A stretch of DNA of 64,000 nt from Roseivirga misakiensis (GCF_001747105.1 NZ_MDGQ01000005.1:744001-808000); one strand, 5' to 3'; counted from the stretch's first letter, positions 45,171 through 54,192 are shown. The notes: generated from the sequence alone by a model not told the origin. Made by a program: numbers and translations.

Positions 45171-46463
45171 TCATAACTCTGATATAATAAACCCAAACCT
45201 GATTTCTATACGATCATGTCTTCCGTCTATCCAGCTGTTATAGAGACCAATTCGCCAGGGCCTTGCCATTCCTTGTAGCCCCAGACCTAATTCGAAATAA
45301 CTTACATCACTTGTCCTCAAAAAGTTAACATCAATAAAAGGTTGAAATGGATTAATGCCACGTCTGTGGGTCAATTGGTCAAATTTGTGCAGGTAATGTC
45401 CTCTAAAAAAGCCTTCAGGTGTACTGAAGGAATAATAATCCAACAGTTGAAAGGTACCAGGCTCGTAAGCCGTATAAGCTACTCTATTTCCTTGAAAATG
45501 AGTCAGGTCTATGAGACTTAGAGAGTCGGCTGATAAAAAATCACCCCCCTCAAAACGGAACTGGCCTATGCCCCAAGTCTTTAGGTTTATCTTGCCTTCT
45601 AACTCAAGAGAAATACGCTGATAGGACAAGCTCGAATTAAATACACCATCATGTGACGACTTGTAGTTTAAAATTATGGCAGGGTACTGACTTGTACTTT
45701 TAAAGGCACCTCTTCTGTATTCATAGCTCAGCCCTAGCTGCCACCTTATCTCTGTTTCTTGATAGAAAACCTTATGTGAATCGAATTCAACCATTCCTAA
45801 TTCATTGTTTAGTGGGATATTCGAGGTATACCCTTCTTTGGTGCTATCCAGTTTTTCAAGGTTTCGTAATGGATTGCGACTACCCCAAAATACCCGATTT
45901 GACAATTGTATATTCTTTAAAGGAGAGAAGCTATGGCTCACTTCCAGGAATGTTGATTCAAATATTTTCAGAAAATTACGATCAGAGAGCAATGTGGAAT
46001 AGCTATTGGCAAATGGGGTGAGTGTGCTGTTTTCATCAAACTGCTCTACAAAATTTCCTCCATTAATGGTTAATGATTCGAACTGTAATGGATTGTAGTA
46101 ATAAATAGCCGAGACTTTGCCTAAGAGTTTTTCACTTCCAAATCCATATCTGAGATTTGGTTTGAAGGCTATGAATTTTTCATCGGACAGTTGCTGGGTT
46201 AAAGAAATTCGGGGGTTGAAAACAAAACCTTCGATTGTATTGTACTGAAATAGGTCGAAAAGGGGAGGAATAAACCATGACCTAGTTTTGACTTCCTCTG
46301 GAATTACCACTCCATTAAACATGAGTTGACCTGGATTGATACCGCTTTGTTCTTTTTTGGTTATATGAATAGCGTTTGAGTTGACTTTTTGCGCATTCAA
46401 GCTGAAGTGGGTGATAAGCAGTGTCAAAACTAAGGACACTTGGATCAAATTGGTTTGTCTCAT
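45171..46463 (-). CDS. outer-membrane beta-barrel protein, DUF5686-type barrel without N-terminal domain
   Basis: This is a 430-residue protein with a signal peptide (MRQTNLIQVSLVLTLLITHFSLNAQ region). The rest is a large beta-barrel: repeated amphipathic strands, GNRVAYTAYEPGTFQLLDYYSFST and GFFRGHYLHKF, which resemble the C-terminal barrel of DUF5686 proteins. The usual N-terminal carboxypeptidase-regulatory-like domain is absent, so it is a shorter variant. It is divergent from the LytS-type kinase gene (46656), a layout that may place it under LytTR control (inference). The transported substrate is unknown. Confidence 0.7.
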   Translation of the reverse strand: MRQTNLIQVSLVLTLLITHFSLNAQKVNSNAIHITKKEQSGINPGQLMFNGVVIPEEVKTRSWFIPPLFDLFQYNTIEGFVFNPRISLTQQLSDEKFIAFKPNLRYGFGSEKLLGKVSAIYYYNPLQFESLTINGGNFVEQFDENSTLTPFANSYSTLLSDRNFLKIFESTFLEVSHSFSPLKNIQLSNRVFWGSRNPLRNLEKLDSTKEGYTSNIPLNNELGMVEFDSHKVFYQETEIRWQLGLSYEYRRGAFKSTSQYPAIILNYKSSHDGVFNSSLSYQRISLELEGKINLKTWGIGQFRFEGGDFLSADSLSLIDLTHFQGNRVAYTAYEPGTFQLLDYYSFSTPEGFFRGHYLHKFDQLTHRRGINPFQPFIDVNFLRTSDVSYFELGLGLQGMARPWRIGLYNSWIDGRHDRIEIRFGFIISEL

Positions 46464-46655
46464 TTCTTTTACCTTTTAAATTTGATCCGAAAGTAGAGGT
46501 AGTCCAGTTTTCTTTAAAGTGTTTATCGGTGCATGACCAAATAGGCCGTTGGTTTGCCTTCTTGCAATTCATCGACTTATTTGGCAGTTCGTCTGAATTA
46601 ACTTTAGTAAATGGTATATTCTTGAGATTATTGAATCAAAAAACGACTAGTGTTC

Positions 46656-47681
46656 ATGACGAGGAAGGACTTTCTGCTGATTGCTATAGTATATGTTTTT
46701 ATTGCAATCACCTATTTCATTGCCATCGCAATAGATAATGGTACTAATCCCAATTACCTGACGATTACCCTCAACTTTTCACTGAAGGCTATCCTTACGT
46801 TGCCCATTTGGTTTTTGCTTTTTAAACAATTGGACGACCAACCATTATGGAAGAAGGTGCTTATTCATTTGATTGTACTGCCCTTATTTGCGGTGGTCTG
46901 GGCGAAGGTCTATTATCCTCTGTGTGAAGAGCTTGGGTTGTTCTATGTAAAGGGAGCACGCCAAATCTGGGACTATTATATCACAGGGCTTTTTTACATT
47001 ATCCAGTTCGGTATTTTTCATATTTATGACTACTACTCGAAGATGAGAACCAAAGACCTGGTGATCGCAGAACAAAATCAAATGAGGCTCCAAAGTGAAT
47101 TGAGTGCCTTGAAAGCCCAGCTAAACCCTCACTTTCTATATAATGTTTTTAATACAATCAACGCGTCAATTCCTCCAAGTGCCGAGAAAACACGAAATAT
47201 GATTGCCAAACTTTCTGACCTATTTCGATACCAATTGAAAGCCTCAAGAGCAGAATTGGTGCCTTTAAGAGATGAACTAGAGTTTGTGACTAAATACCTT
47301 GACCTTGAGAAAGAACGATTTGGAAATCGACTAAGCTATAAGATATCTGTCGATGAAGATATCCAGTCTGCTCTGATTCCACCATTAATTATTCAACCTA
47401 TCGTTGAGAATTCGGTCAAGCACGGCATCTCTCCATTGATAACCGGAGGAGAAATGATGGTATCTATACGCAAAGGCGCGGAGGGTTTGCAAGTAGAAGT
47501 CAGTGACACAGGCAGCGGAATAGATTTGGAGTCGAAAGAGGATGTGTTTACCAAAGGGGTAGGCTTATCAAATACACATGAACGCCTTGAAAAAATGTAT
47601 GGACACGGATTAGAACTTTCCCATAATGAACCCAGCGGTTTGGTAGTCCGCTTTTCTGTTAACTTAAGAGGTCATAATTGA
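46656..47681 (+). CDS. LytS-type sensor histidine kinase
   Basis: This is a 341-residue membrane kinase of the His_kinase (LytS/YehU) class. The ATG at 46656 is taken rather than a GTG six bases earlier. There are four membrane helices in the first ~130 residues, then a coiled linker and the family hallmark LNPHFLYNVFNTI with the phospho-acceptor His at ~159, followed by a HATPase domain (PPLIIQPIVENSVKHG N-box; DTGSGI; GVGLSNTHERL). No extracytoplasmic sensor domain is present, so the membrane part may sense directly. The gene for its cognate LytTR regulator follows after 4 bp. Confidence 0.92.
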   Translation: MTRKDFLLIAIVYVFIAITYFIAIAIDNGTNPNYLTITLNFSLKAILTLPIWFLLFKQLDDQPLWKKVLIHLIVLPLFAVVWAKVYYPLCEELGLFYVKGARQIWDYYITGLFYIIQFGIFHIYDYYSKMRTKDLVIAEQNQMRLQSELSALKAQLNPHFLYNVFNTINASIPPSAEKTRNMIAKLSDLFRYQLKASRAELVPLRDELEFVTKYLDLEKERFGNRLSYKISVDEDIQSALIPPLIIQPIVENSVKHGISPLITGGEMMVSIRKGAEGLQVEVSDTGSGIDLESKEDVFTKGVGLSNTHERLEKMYGHGLELSHNEPSGLVVRFSVNLRGHN

Positions 47682-47685
47682 TATC

Positions 47686-48417
47686 ATGAAGAAGGTAATT
47701 GTAGTTGATGACGAAGATCCGGCAAGATCACTTGTTAAGGAATATCTTGAAGACTATGAAGACTTAGTGCTACTGGATGAGTGCAATAATGGGGTAGATG
47801 CGGTCAAATCCATTAATAACTTTAAGCCAGATTTGGTTTTCCTGGATATTCAAATGCCAGGACTCACCGGTTTTGAGGTGTTACAAAAGCTTGATCACAT
47901 GCCTCAAATCATTTTCGCGACTGCCTATGATGAATATGCTTTTCAGGCATTTCAAGTACATGCATTGGATTACCTCTTAAAACCCTATACGCGTGAGCGG
48001 TTTGCGGAAGCCATACAGTTAGTCGATCAACGATCGGAAAACTATCTTACGCAGATTCATAGTTTGGTAAGTTCTTTGAATGAACAGGAGACCTACCTTA
48101 CGAATCTTCTCGTTTCTGTACGGCAAAAACTCATCAATATACCGGCTGCAGAAATCATACGGATAGAGGCAAATGGAGACTACGCTAAATTGGTCACCTC
48201 TACCGGTAGCCATCTGAGCAACTACGGAATTTCGGCACTTGAATCGAAACTAAATCCACAACACTTTACAAGAGTTCATCGTTCGGCCATTATTAATGTC
48301 AGCTATATCAAGGAAGTGTATAAATACCCTTCAGTATATGAGGTGGTAATGACCAATGACGATGTGGTAAAAGTGAGCCGATCTTACTTAGAAAACATCA
48401 GGAAGTTTATTGTGTGA
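47686..48417 (+). CDS. LytTR-family response regulator
   Basis: This is a 243-residue protein: receiver domain (residues 1-~120) with acidic pocket D8-D9, phospho-acceptor D54 (FLDIQMPG) and K103 in LKPY, then a LytTR DNA-binding domain (~140-243; IRIEANGDYAKLVTS, HFTRVHRSAIINVSYI, VKVSRSYLENIRKF). LytTR domains bind pairs of short direct repeats. It forms a two-gene operon with the LytS-type kinase. The divergent DUF5686-type barrel gene is a plausible target. Confidence 0.93.
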   Translation: MKKVIVVDDEDPARSLVKEYLEDYEDLVLLDECNNGVDAVKSINNFKPDLVFLDIQMPGLTGFEVLQKLDHMPQIIFATAYDEYAFQAFQVHALDYLLKPYTRERFAEAIQLVDQRSENYLTQIHSLVSSLNEQETYLTNLLVSVRQKLINIPAAEIIRIEANGDYAKLVTSTGSHLSNYGISALESKLNPQHFTRVHRSAIINVSYIKEVYKYPSVYEVVMTNDDVVKVSRSYLENIRKFIV

Positions 48418-48633
48418 ATTCAAAAAAGTCAATTCAGGCACCTCTAATTGCTGTTGTAGACCTCTTGAAATGCAAATATCTGGGTCAGGACTATAAGAAG
48501 CAGAGGACTATTAATACTGTAAATATGTATTATCTGGCTTTGAAAATGGGGTATTTAACCGACACTAATACAGTCCAAATTTGGTCACAAAAAAGCACGC
48601 GAAAAGCACGCAAGATGTAGAAAATCAGGACAT

Positions 48634-48663
48634 AAAAAAAGACAGTTACATTCGTAACTGTCT
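48634..48663 (-). terminator. rho-independent terminator of tRNA-Met
   Basis: A perfect 9-bp stem (GACAGTTAC at 48641-48649 with GTAACTGTC at 48654-48662), 4-nt loop, followed on the minus strand by a run of seven T. It lies 11 bp after the tRNA 3' end. This hairpin is copied at 9.6, 28.4, 33.0 and 45.0 kb. Confidence 0.8.
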
Positions 48664-48673
48664 GATTGTCAAG

Positions 48674-48747
48674 TGGGCCCACCTGGGCTCGAACCAGGGA
48701 CTTTCTGATTATGAGTCAGATACTCTAACCAACTGAGTTATAGGCCC
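48674..48747 (-). tRNA. tRNA-Met (anticodon CAT), intact
   Basis: The 74-nt sequence folds completely: acceptor GGGCCTA/TGGGCCC (one G-T pair), D-stem ACTC/GAGT, anticodon stem TCTGA/TCAGA around loop CTCATAA, T-stem CCTGG/CCAGG with TTCGAGC, discriminator A. CCA is not encoded. The anticodon CAT fits elongator Met or lysidine-modified Ile; the acceptor favours neither by eye, and Met is the default. The weak D-stem (ACTC rather than GCTC) is unusual. It is the apparent source of the remnants at B, D and E. Confidence 0.88.
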
Positions 48748-48783
48748 TAAGATTTTACATAAAATCCTATTTATATTCCAAAT

Positions 48784-48820
48784 GAGCCTGCCTGCGGTAG
48801 GCAGGTTATAGGCTCTTTTC
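48784..48820. repeat. hairpin with CCTGCCTGCGGTAGGCAGG palindrome
   Basis: An outer stem GAGCC/GGCTC and an inner stem CTGCC/GGCAG enclose a short loop, followed by TTTT. The inner palindrome resembles GC-rich intergenic palindromes that recur in Cytophagales/Flavobacteriia genomes. It lies between the tRNA promoter region and the HAD gene and could act as a terminator for rightward readthrough. Confidence 0.5.
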
Positions 48821-48889
48821 AAAAGCATTTTATACCCTTGAAAATTGGACTGCAATGTTACATATTTGTTGTTAATTAAACAACATGAA

Positions 48890-49516
48890 ATGCCCCTAGA
48901 TCTTTCTGAAGTAGACAACATTATTTTCGATTTAGGAGGCGTTATCCTCAATATTGATCATGATGCCCCAATTCGGGCTTTTAAGCAGTTGGGTATCCCT
49001 AATTTTCAGGCACTTTATTCTAAAGCCACCCAAAGTTCTTTGTTTACCGACCTAGAAACTGGTGCTATTAGTCCTTCAGAGTTTCGCGATGGGCTGAGGT
49101 CCTTTTTGCCTATTCCTCTAAATGATCATAAACTTGATGAGGCTTGGAACTCGATTATTCTCGACTTTCCTGTGAAGAATATTAGGCTGCTGGAAAAACT
49201 AAAGTCTGAGAAACGAATATTCTTATTGAGTAATACCAATACTATTCACTTGGCAGTTTTTACAGAGAGGCTCAAACAACATTTCGGTTATAATGCACTG
49301 GATGAACTGCTTGAGAAAACTTACTATTCGCATGAGGTTGGAATGCGGAAACCGAATAAAGACATTTTCCAGTATGTGATTAAGGATTCAGGTGTTATTC
49401 CCGACAGAACCCTTTTTATAGATGATACGATAGATCATGTAATAACTGCTAAAAGTTGCCACTTGCATACACATCACCTCAAGGATAATGAAAGCATAAT
49501 CGAGCTTTTTAATTAA
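48890..49516 (+). CDS. HAD-family phosphatase (YihX-like)
   Basis: This is a 208-residue HAD hydrolase from the ATG at 48890 (a TTG 45 bp upstream is unlikely). Motif I is FDLGGVILNIDHD with nucleophile D14; motif II is LLSNTN; motif III/IV are K...GMRKPNKDIF and FIDDTIDH. The cap is of the helical C1 type, as in YihX/epoxide hydrolase-like members. The substrate is a small phosphorylated metabolite. It is 4 bp upstream of mtnA, so a role in methylthioribose metabolism is plausible, although the MtnX/MtnC families are different. Confidence 0.88.
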   Translation: MPLDLSEVDNIIFDLGGVILNIDHDAPIRAFKQLGIPNFQALYSKATQSSLFTDLETGAISPSEFRDGLRSFLPIPLNDHKLDEAWNSIILDFPVKNIRLLEKLKSEKRIFLLSNTNTIHLAVFTERLKQHFGYNALDELLEKTYYSHEVGMRKPNKDIFQYVIKDSGVIPDRTLFIDDTIDHVITAKSCHLHTHHLKDNESIIELFN

Positions 49517-49520
49517 GAAA

Positions 49521-50621
49521 ATGAAAATAGAAGGTAAACACTATCACACCATATGGTTAAAGGATAATAATCCAGAGGTGATCGAGGTGATCGATCAGCG
49601 CTTGTTACCACACCAAATGGAAGTATATGAAGTAAATTCAGTAGATGAAGCGGCTAAGGCCATTTCTGATATGGTGGTTCGCGGTGCTCCATTAATTGGT
49701 GTGACGGCTGCGTACGGACTTTATTTGGCGTGTCTAAAAAATCCTTCGAACGACCATCTTATCAAAGCTGCCAATACTTTGAAAGCATCTCGACCGACAG
49801 CCGTGAATTTGGCTTGGGCGGTAGATTTGATGATGAAAGAACTAATGGACTTTTCGGAAAACGAGCGTGTTCAAAAGGCCTTGACTATGGCTGATAAAAT
49901 CAAAGCTGATGATATTGAGGTTTGTCGGAACATTGGGGTACATGGCCTAAATATCATTCGAAATTTATATCAAAAGCACCAAAGAACAATCAATATTCTC
50001 ACGCACTGCAATGCTGGCTGGTTAGCAACAATTGATTGGGGAACTGCCACTTCTCCAATTTATCAGGCCATAGCGGAGGGAATCCCAATTCATGTTTGGG
50101 TAGACGAAACGCGTCCAAGAAACCAAGGAGCAAACCTCACTGCTTATGAACTTTTACAGCAAGAGGTACCACATACGCTTGTCGTGGATAATACAGGTGG
50201 ACACTTAATGCAGCATGGAATGGTGGATATGGTGATTGTCGGTACGGATAGAACCACCGCTCAGGGAGATGTTGCAAACAAAATTGGAACCTATCTTAAA
50301 GCACTAGCCGCAAAAGATAATAATATACCTTTTTATGTAGCACTACCTTCGTCAACGATCGATTGGGATTTAAATGATGGATTAAAGGAAATCCCCATAG
50401 AGCAAAGGAGTGGAGAAGAGGTAACGTCTATCTGGGGTTGGACGGGTGAAAAAATGCAAAAGGTACAATTAAGCCCTACTGGCACTCCTGCGGCCAATTA
50501 TGGTTTTGATGTGACACCAGCAAGATTAGTGACAGGCTTGATTACGGAGCGAGGCATTTGTTCGGCAAGTAGTGAAGGTTTGTTGACTTTATTTCCAGAA
50601 AAAGCACCTTCCAATGGATGA
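49521..50621 (+). CDS. mtnA: S-methyl-5-thioribose-1-phosphate isomerase
   Basis: This is a 366-residue eIF2B-like isomerase that converts methylthioribose-1-phosphate to methylthioribulose-1-phosphate in the salvage of methylthioadenosine. The family-specific catalytic residues are visible: C163 in THCNAGWLAT and D243 in GTDRTTAQGDVANKIGTY. The substrate-binding RGAPLIG (54-60) and RPTAVNLAWA (91-100) are also present. It lies between the HAD phosphatase (4 bp upstream) and a class II aldolase gene (8-bp overlap), forming a compact operon. No mtnC, mtnD or mtnK is in the window. Confidence 0.93.
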   Translation: MKIEGKHYHTIWLKDNNPEVIEVIDQRLLPHQMEVYEVNSVDEAAKAISDMVVRGAPLIGVTAAYGLYLACLKNPSNDHLIKAANTLKASRPTAVNLAWAVDLMMKELMDFSENERVQKALTMADKIKADDIEVCRNIGVHGLNIIRNLYQKHQRTINILTHCNAGWLATIDWGTATSPIYQAIAEGIPIHVWVDETRPRNQGANLTAYELLQQEVPHTLVVDNTGGHLMQHGMVDMVIVGTDRTTAQGDVANKIGTYLKALAAKDNNIPFYVALPSSTIDWDLNDGLKEIPIEQRSGEEVTSIWGWTGEKMQKVQLSPTGTPAANYGFDVTPARLVTGLITERGICSASSEGLLTLFPEKAPSNG

Positions 50622-51210
50622 TGGATATATCAAATTCGACTTGGAATGGATTAAGGGTGCTGCTCCCAACCTATCTGGTTTAGAAGAACTACTTTTTTGG
50701 CGAGATAATATGTATGCTTTGGGGCTCATTGGCTACGATAAGCAGTACAAAGTCGGTTTCGGGAATATAAGCCAGAAAATCGGTGATAAGGAGTTTGTCA
50801 TTTCAGGTACCCAAACAGGTCATATTGATAGTTTGGGAATTGATCATTACACAATCGTCAAGGAGTATAATATTCAAGAAAACGCATTAACGTGTTTCGG
50901 CCCTGTGAAGGCTTCATCAGAGTCTTTAACGCATGCGGCTATTTATGAGGCCGACCCTATAATAAATGCCGTGATTCATATTCATCACGATGCCCAGTGG
51001 CTTAAATGGTTAGGGGACTTGCCTACCACGGCTGAGAATATACCTTATGGCACCCCTGAGATGGCACTAGAAATTCATAGGCTATTTAAGGAAACACCAA
51101 AAGGAGAAATGAAGGTGATCGCGATGGCTGGGCACCAAGGCGGACTGATCAGTTTTGGGGAAACCCATACTGAAGCTGCAGCTCCTTTTCTTGAAGTTTT
51201 TGATCGATAA
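50614..51210 (+). CDS. class II aldolase/adducin-family protein, likely acting on methylthioribulose-1-phosphate
   Basis: This is a 198-residue class II aldolase/adducin-fold protein. It shows GFGNISQK (48-55), FVISGTQTG (61-69), the acidic residue E103 in SSESLTHAA, and the metal site H122-I-H124-H plus a later His in MAGHQGG. It overlaps mtnA by 8 bp. In other bacteria the next step is either MtnB dehydration or, in the DHAP shunt, aldol cleavage of methylthioribulose-1-phosphate to DHAP and methylthioacetaldehyde by a class II aldolase. The sequence is not a typical MtnB, so the aldolase option is attractive; the choice is inference. Confidence 0.78.
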   Translation: MDDGYIKFDLEWIKGAAPNLSGLEELLFWRDNMYALGLIGYDKQYKVGFGNISQKIGDKEFVISGTQTGHIDSLGIDHYTIVKEYNIQENALTCFGPVKASSESLTHAAIYEADPIINAVIHIHHDAQWLKWLGDLPTTAENIPYGTPEMALEIHRLFKETPKGEMKVIAMAGHQGGLISFGETHTEAAAPFLEVFDR

Positions 51211-51507
51211 TTATGACTCTCGGTAAGCCATAATTCCTCCCTTTAGGTTAATCACGTTCGTAAACCCTTGAGATGTCAAATACTTTAGGGCTTTGGCTGA
51301 TCTGGCACCACTCCTACAATGAACAATTACTTCTTCATTTTTCAAGTGGTCGATTTCAGAAATTCGAACTGGGATCTCACCCAATGGCATCAGTTGAGCA
51401 CCGATGTTATCTTCATCGAACTCCCATTCTTCCCGTACATCTATGAGGTTAATGGCTTCATCATTGGCCATTCTGGCCTTTAATTCTTCAACTGTAATTT
51501 CCTGCAT
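51211..51507 (-). CDS. rhodanese-like domain protein
   Basis: This is a 98-residue single-domain rhodanese (GlpE/PspE size). The active-site loop HCRSGARS contains catalytic C64, and LIDVREEWEFDEDNI is the CH2A-like motif. It transfers sulfane sulfur to small acceptors or proteins. It is convergent with the aldolase gene with no gap and 1 bp downstream of the T9SS protein gene, so it may be cotranscribed with the latter without functional link. Confidence 0.9.
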   Translation of the reverse strand: MQEITVEELKARMANDEAINLIDVREEWEFDEDNIGAQLMPLGEIPVRISEIDHLKNEEVIVHCRSGARSAKALKYLTSQGFTNVINLKGGIMAYRES

Positions 51508-51508
51508 A

Positions 51509-53380
51509 TCAATTGTTGAGGATGATCCTTTCGCTAAAGATCGTTCCGTCTTTTATAAATTTCAGTAAATATATTCCTTTTTTATTCTTGCTTAAATCTA
51601 CCCAAACGCCATTTATGGATGATCTGGTAGAATAAACGCTTTCTTGTCCCCAACTGTCATAGATTTTTATTTGCTCTACATCTCCTTCAATAAAAATCTC
51701 ACCTTGACTTGGATTGGGATAAATATTTGGTGCCTCCTGTCTAATCTCGTTGGGCTGGGTGAAATTTTCAGCGATCGTTTTATCAAATCTTGGACGCATT
51801 AGAAAACTTCCATTCACAGATTCGTTTTGTTCCCATTCGCCACTGACATTAAAATACATCAAGTCTCCAGTATCGTTATTCTTATCTAAGCCTACTGCTA
51901 AAAATTCATTGGTAGCCTGCTGAAAGCCAATGTAAAAAGTGTCTTGTACGAATATTGGGGTATCCAATTCATAGGCGTTCAATTCACCGATTTCTCTGGG
52001 TCTGAGTACGCTATAAGAATCCTGAAAGAGAATGGAGGTAGGCTCATTATCGAGTTTATCCCAAACAATGACTTCGATGGGCTCGCCTGCCTGTTGTACG
52101 AACGGAAAGTTGATGTCCACATGGGTTAAGAGCGCTCTTTCCTCTGCATAATAGGCGTAAGCCAGTTGCCCACCTCGTTGATTGATGCCTGCTGCGAAAT
52201 CTGGATCACTATCGTCATAGGCAAAAAAATCATCGATCACTGTAGTAACTCTAACCGTGTCATTCAATCGGTAGTCTATTTGCGTATTGAAAGTAGTATC
52301 AATTCCTGGGTTTATATCTTCGATAAAGAAGCTATCGCCCGACCGGATAAAGTAAGTTGTTTCCAATAAAAGAGAATCGGCATCGCTGTCTAGTAATGCG
52401 TCGTCTAATACAGGAGAACTAATAGAACGTCTTTCGAAAGGCCCTGTCAAAGGGTCTACTACAGTGTCATCATTTAATGTAGATATCAATACATCTTCCG
52501 TAAGTTCTCGTACGGTGGCGCTGTACTGAATAGGTTGGAAGAATGAGTTAAGATTGAAAAGCTCACCATCCGTTTCAGTTAAGTAGCGATCTGGGTTGGC
52601 AAAAAACTGTTCGGTGGGCATGGCAGTGTAGGGGGCAACTAGAAAAGATGGCCTTTTTGTCAAAGCACGATCTACGTATGCGATATCGTTTTCATGTCTA
52701 CGACTATTGAGATAAATATAATCGACAAGCCACGTGTCGAAAGCACCCGCAAGTCTGGAATAAGACTGAAATCTAAATTGAAACTCGGCTGTAAAATAGC
52801 TAGCTGGTACCTGAATGATCGATTGAGTGAAATCTAATGTTTCATTATCTCTACCGCCTGTTTGTGACCATACATTTATCCATTGGCCGAGCGGATTTTT
52901 GAACTGTACCACGAGCGAATCCTCACTATCTGGTAGTTCTCCATTGCCATTAAGTTGCCAGAAAAAACTCAAAAACACGGAATCTGCTTGATCAGCATCG
53001 AGAATCGATAAATCGATTAGCTGGGATGTAAGGCTGTCGGTGGCCCCATTAATTAGACTGTTGGCGTCATAAGGACTGCCATTAACATCTACACCATCAA
53101 AAATTGCCACATTTAAGCTTGGTGCATTGATCCCAATCCCACTACTGACCCTTACGTTATTAGCACCGAACCATTTTTCACTTGAGGGAACTTGAAAACT
53201 CGTAGAAAAGTCATCCCAAATGGGTAAGAAGATGGTATTTAAAGTAGCGCTAGGTTCGTTTATAGCGAAGGTGTTTCCAGTGTGCTTATTTATTTTGTTC
53301 GGTAAAGGGCGTTCTACGATTTGAGCTTTTGAAAGACCTGATGAAAGGATAAGTGTTAATATGAAGACCTTTTTTAGCAA
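51509..53380 (-). CDS. secreted protein with T9SS type A sorting domain
   Basis: This is a 623-residue protein: signal peptide (MLKKVFILTLILSSGLSKA/Q), a ~500-residue mostly-beta ectodomain with a jelly-roll-like first part (WDDFSTSFQVPSSEKWFGAN..., similar to MAM/choice-of-anchor domains in secreted Bacteroidota proteins), and a T9SS type A tail (NIYPNPSQGEIFIEG... GIYLLKFIKDG... ERIILNN). It is exported across the outer membrane and probably cell-surface attached. The specific role is unknown. It is 5 bp after the PASTA-domain gene. Confidence 0.88.
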   Translation of the reverse strand: MLKKVFILTLILSSGLSKAQIVERPLPNKINKHTGNTFAINEPSATLNTIFLPIWDDFSTSFQVPSSEKWFGANNVRVSSGIGINAPSLNVAIFDGVDVNGSPYDANSLINGATDSLTSQLIDLSILDADQADSVFLSFFWQLNGNGELPDSEDSLVVQFKNPLGQWINVWSQTGGRDNETLDFTQSIIQVPASYFTAEFQFRFQSYSRLAGAFDTWLVDYIYLNSRRHENDIAYVDRALTKRPSFLVAPYTAMPTEQFFANPDRYLTETDGELFNLNSFFQPIQYSATVRELTEDVLISTLNDDTVVDPLTGPFERRSISSPVLDDALLDSDADSLLLETTYFIRSGDSFFIEDINPGIDTTFNTQIDYRLNDTVRVTTVIDDFFAYDDSDPDFAAGINQRGGQLAYAYYAEERALLTHVDINFPFVQQAGEPIEVIVWDKLDNEPTSILFQDSYSVLRPREIGELNAYELDTPIFVQDTFYIGFQQATNEFLAVGLDKNNDTGDLMYFNVSGEWEQNESVNGSFLMRPRFDKTIAENFTQPNEIRQEAPNIYPNPSQGEIFIEGDVEQIKIYDSWGQESVYSTRSSINGVWVDLSKNKKGIYLLKFIKDGTIFSERIILNN

Positions 53381-53385
53381 CTTAT

Positions 53386-54192
53386 TTATTGATTTCCTCC
53401 TTGGTCGCCTTCGCCCTCTTCATTTTCAGTAGGAGGTTCTTCCATACTGATCCAAACCTCTACCAGTTGATTCTTTCTGACGACTTCACCCATCGGTGGT
53501 AGCTGTTTGTAAACTACTGGTTCGGGGACAGTGTCATTCGGGATATAGTTAATTTCGAAGTTCGAAAAACCGAAGCCTTCGACCTGGAACTTTACTTCTT
53601 CCAATGTTTTGCTCAGAAAATCCGGAATAGGAAAGGTCTCAATGCCCACCCCGTTACCGATTATCAAATCGATCGTTGATCCTTTGTAGAGCATACTACC
53701 AGGCTCAATTTCTTCACCTTCGAGTTCCTGTTTTATTACGGCATTTTCTCTTAAATCTGGCACATAAGTAATTTCTCCTCTTTTTAGCCCATTGCTGATT
53801 AGAATGTCTTCGGCATTCAATAAATCTGTATTGATCAGGTTAGGCATTCTTATCTGTGGCGGTACATTAGCATTGAGCGTCAAATAAATCTTTCTGTTCT
53901 CCTTTACTTTGGAGCCACCTTTTGGGTTTTGACTAAGAATAGTTTCTGGATCGAATCTTTCCGAATAGCCAGAATCAACGACAACCTCGTATCTCAGGTC
54001 GCGGTTGGTCAAAAGTTCATCAATATTATCGAAAGAAGTACCGACCAAATCAGGTACAGTGATCGTCTCGTTGTGATTTGTGGTGGCTGGCAGGTAAACG
54101 TAAAAAAAGAACAGTAACAGGACTGTAAAAATACCTGCCATAATACCGATGTTTTTGAGGAAACGAAAAATGGTAAAAGGCTTGTTGCTCAT
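53386..54192 (-). CDS. membrane-anchored PASTA-domain protein
   Basis: This is a 268-residue protein from the ATG at 54192 (an in-frame ATG 24 bp upstream is less likely because MSNKPFTIFRFL gives a normal type II anchor). One membrane helix (~18-38) is followed by three PASTA domains (VPDLVGTSFDNIDELL; MPNLINTDLLNAEDIL; IPDFLSKTLEEVKFQV) and a Glu/Gly-rich tail. PASTA domains bind peptidoglycan fragments; stand-alone versions without a kinase are usual in Bacteroidota. It is the first gene of a unit with the T9SS protein. Confidence 0.9.
   Translation of the reverse strand: MSNKPFTIFRFLKNIGIMAGIFTVLLLFFFYVYLPATTNHNETITVPDLVGTSFDNIDELLTNRDLRYEVVVDSGYSERFDPETILSQNPKGGSKVKENRKIYLTLNANVPPQIRMPNLINTDLLNAEDILISNGLKRGEITYVPDLRENAVIKQELEGEEIEPGSMLYKGSTIDLIIGNGVGIETFPIPDFLSKTLEEVKFQVEGFGFSNFEINYIPNDTVPEPVVYKQLPPMGEVVRKNQLVEVWISMEEPPTENEEGEGDQGGNQ

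Noticed and set aside
48414-48620. 68-codon frame overlapping the end of the LytTR gene
   Set aside because: GTG start inside the regulator stop region, no recognisable domain, and its 3' end runs into the GCACGC repeats of the tRNA block; probably not a gene.
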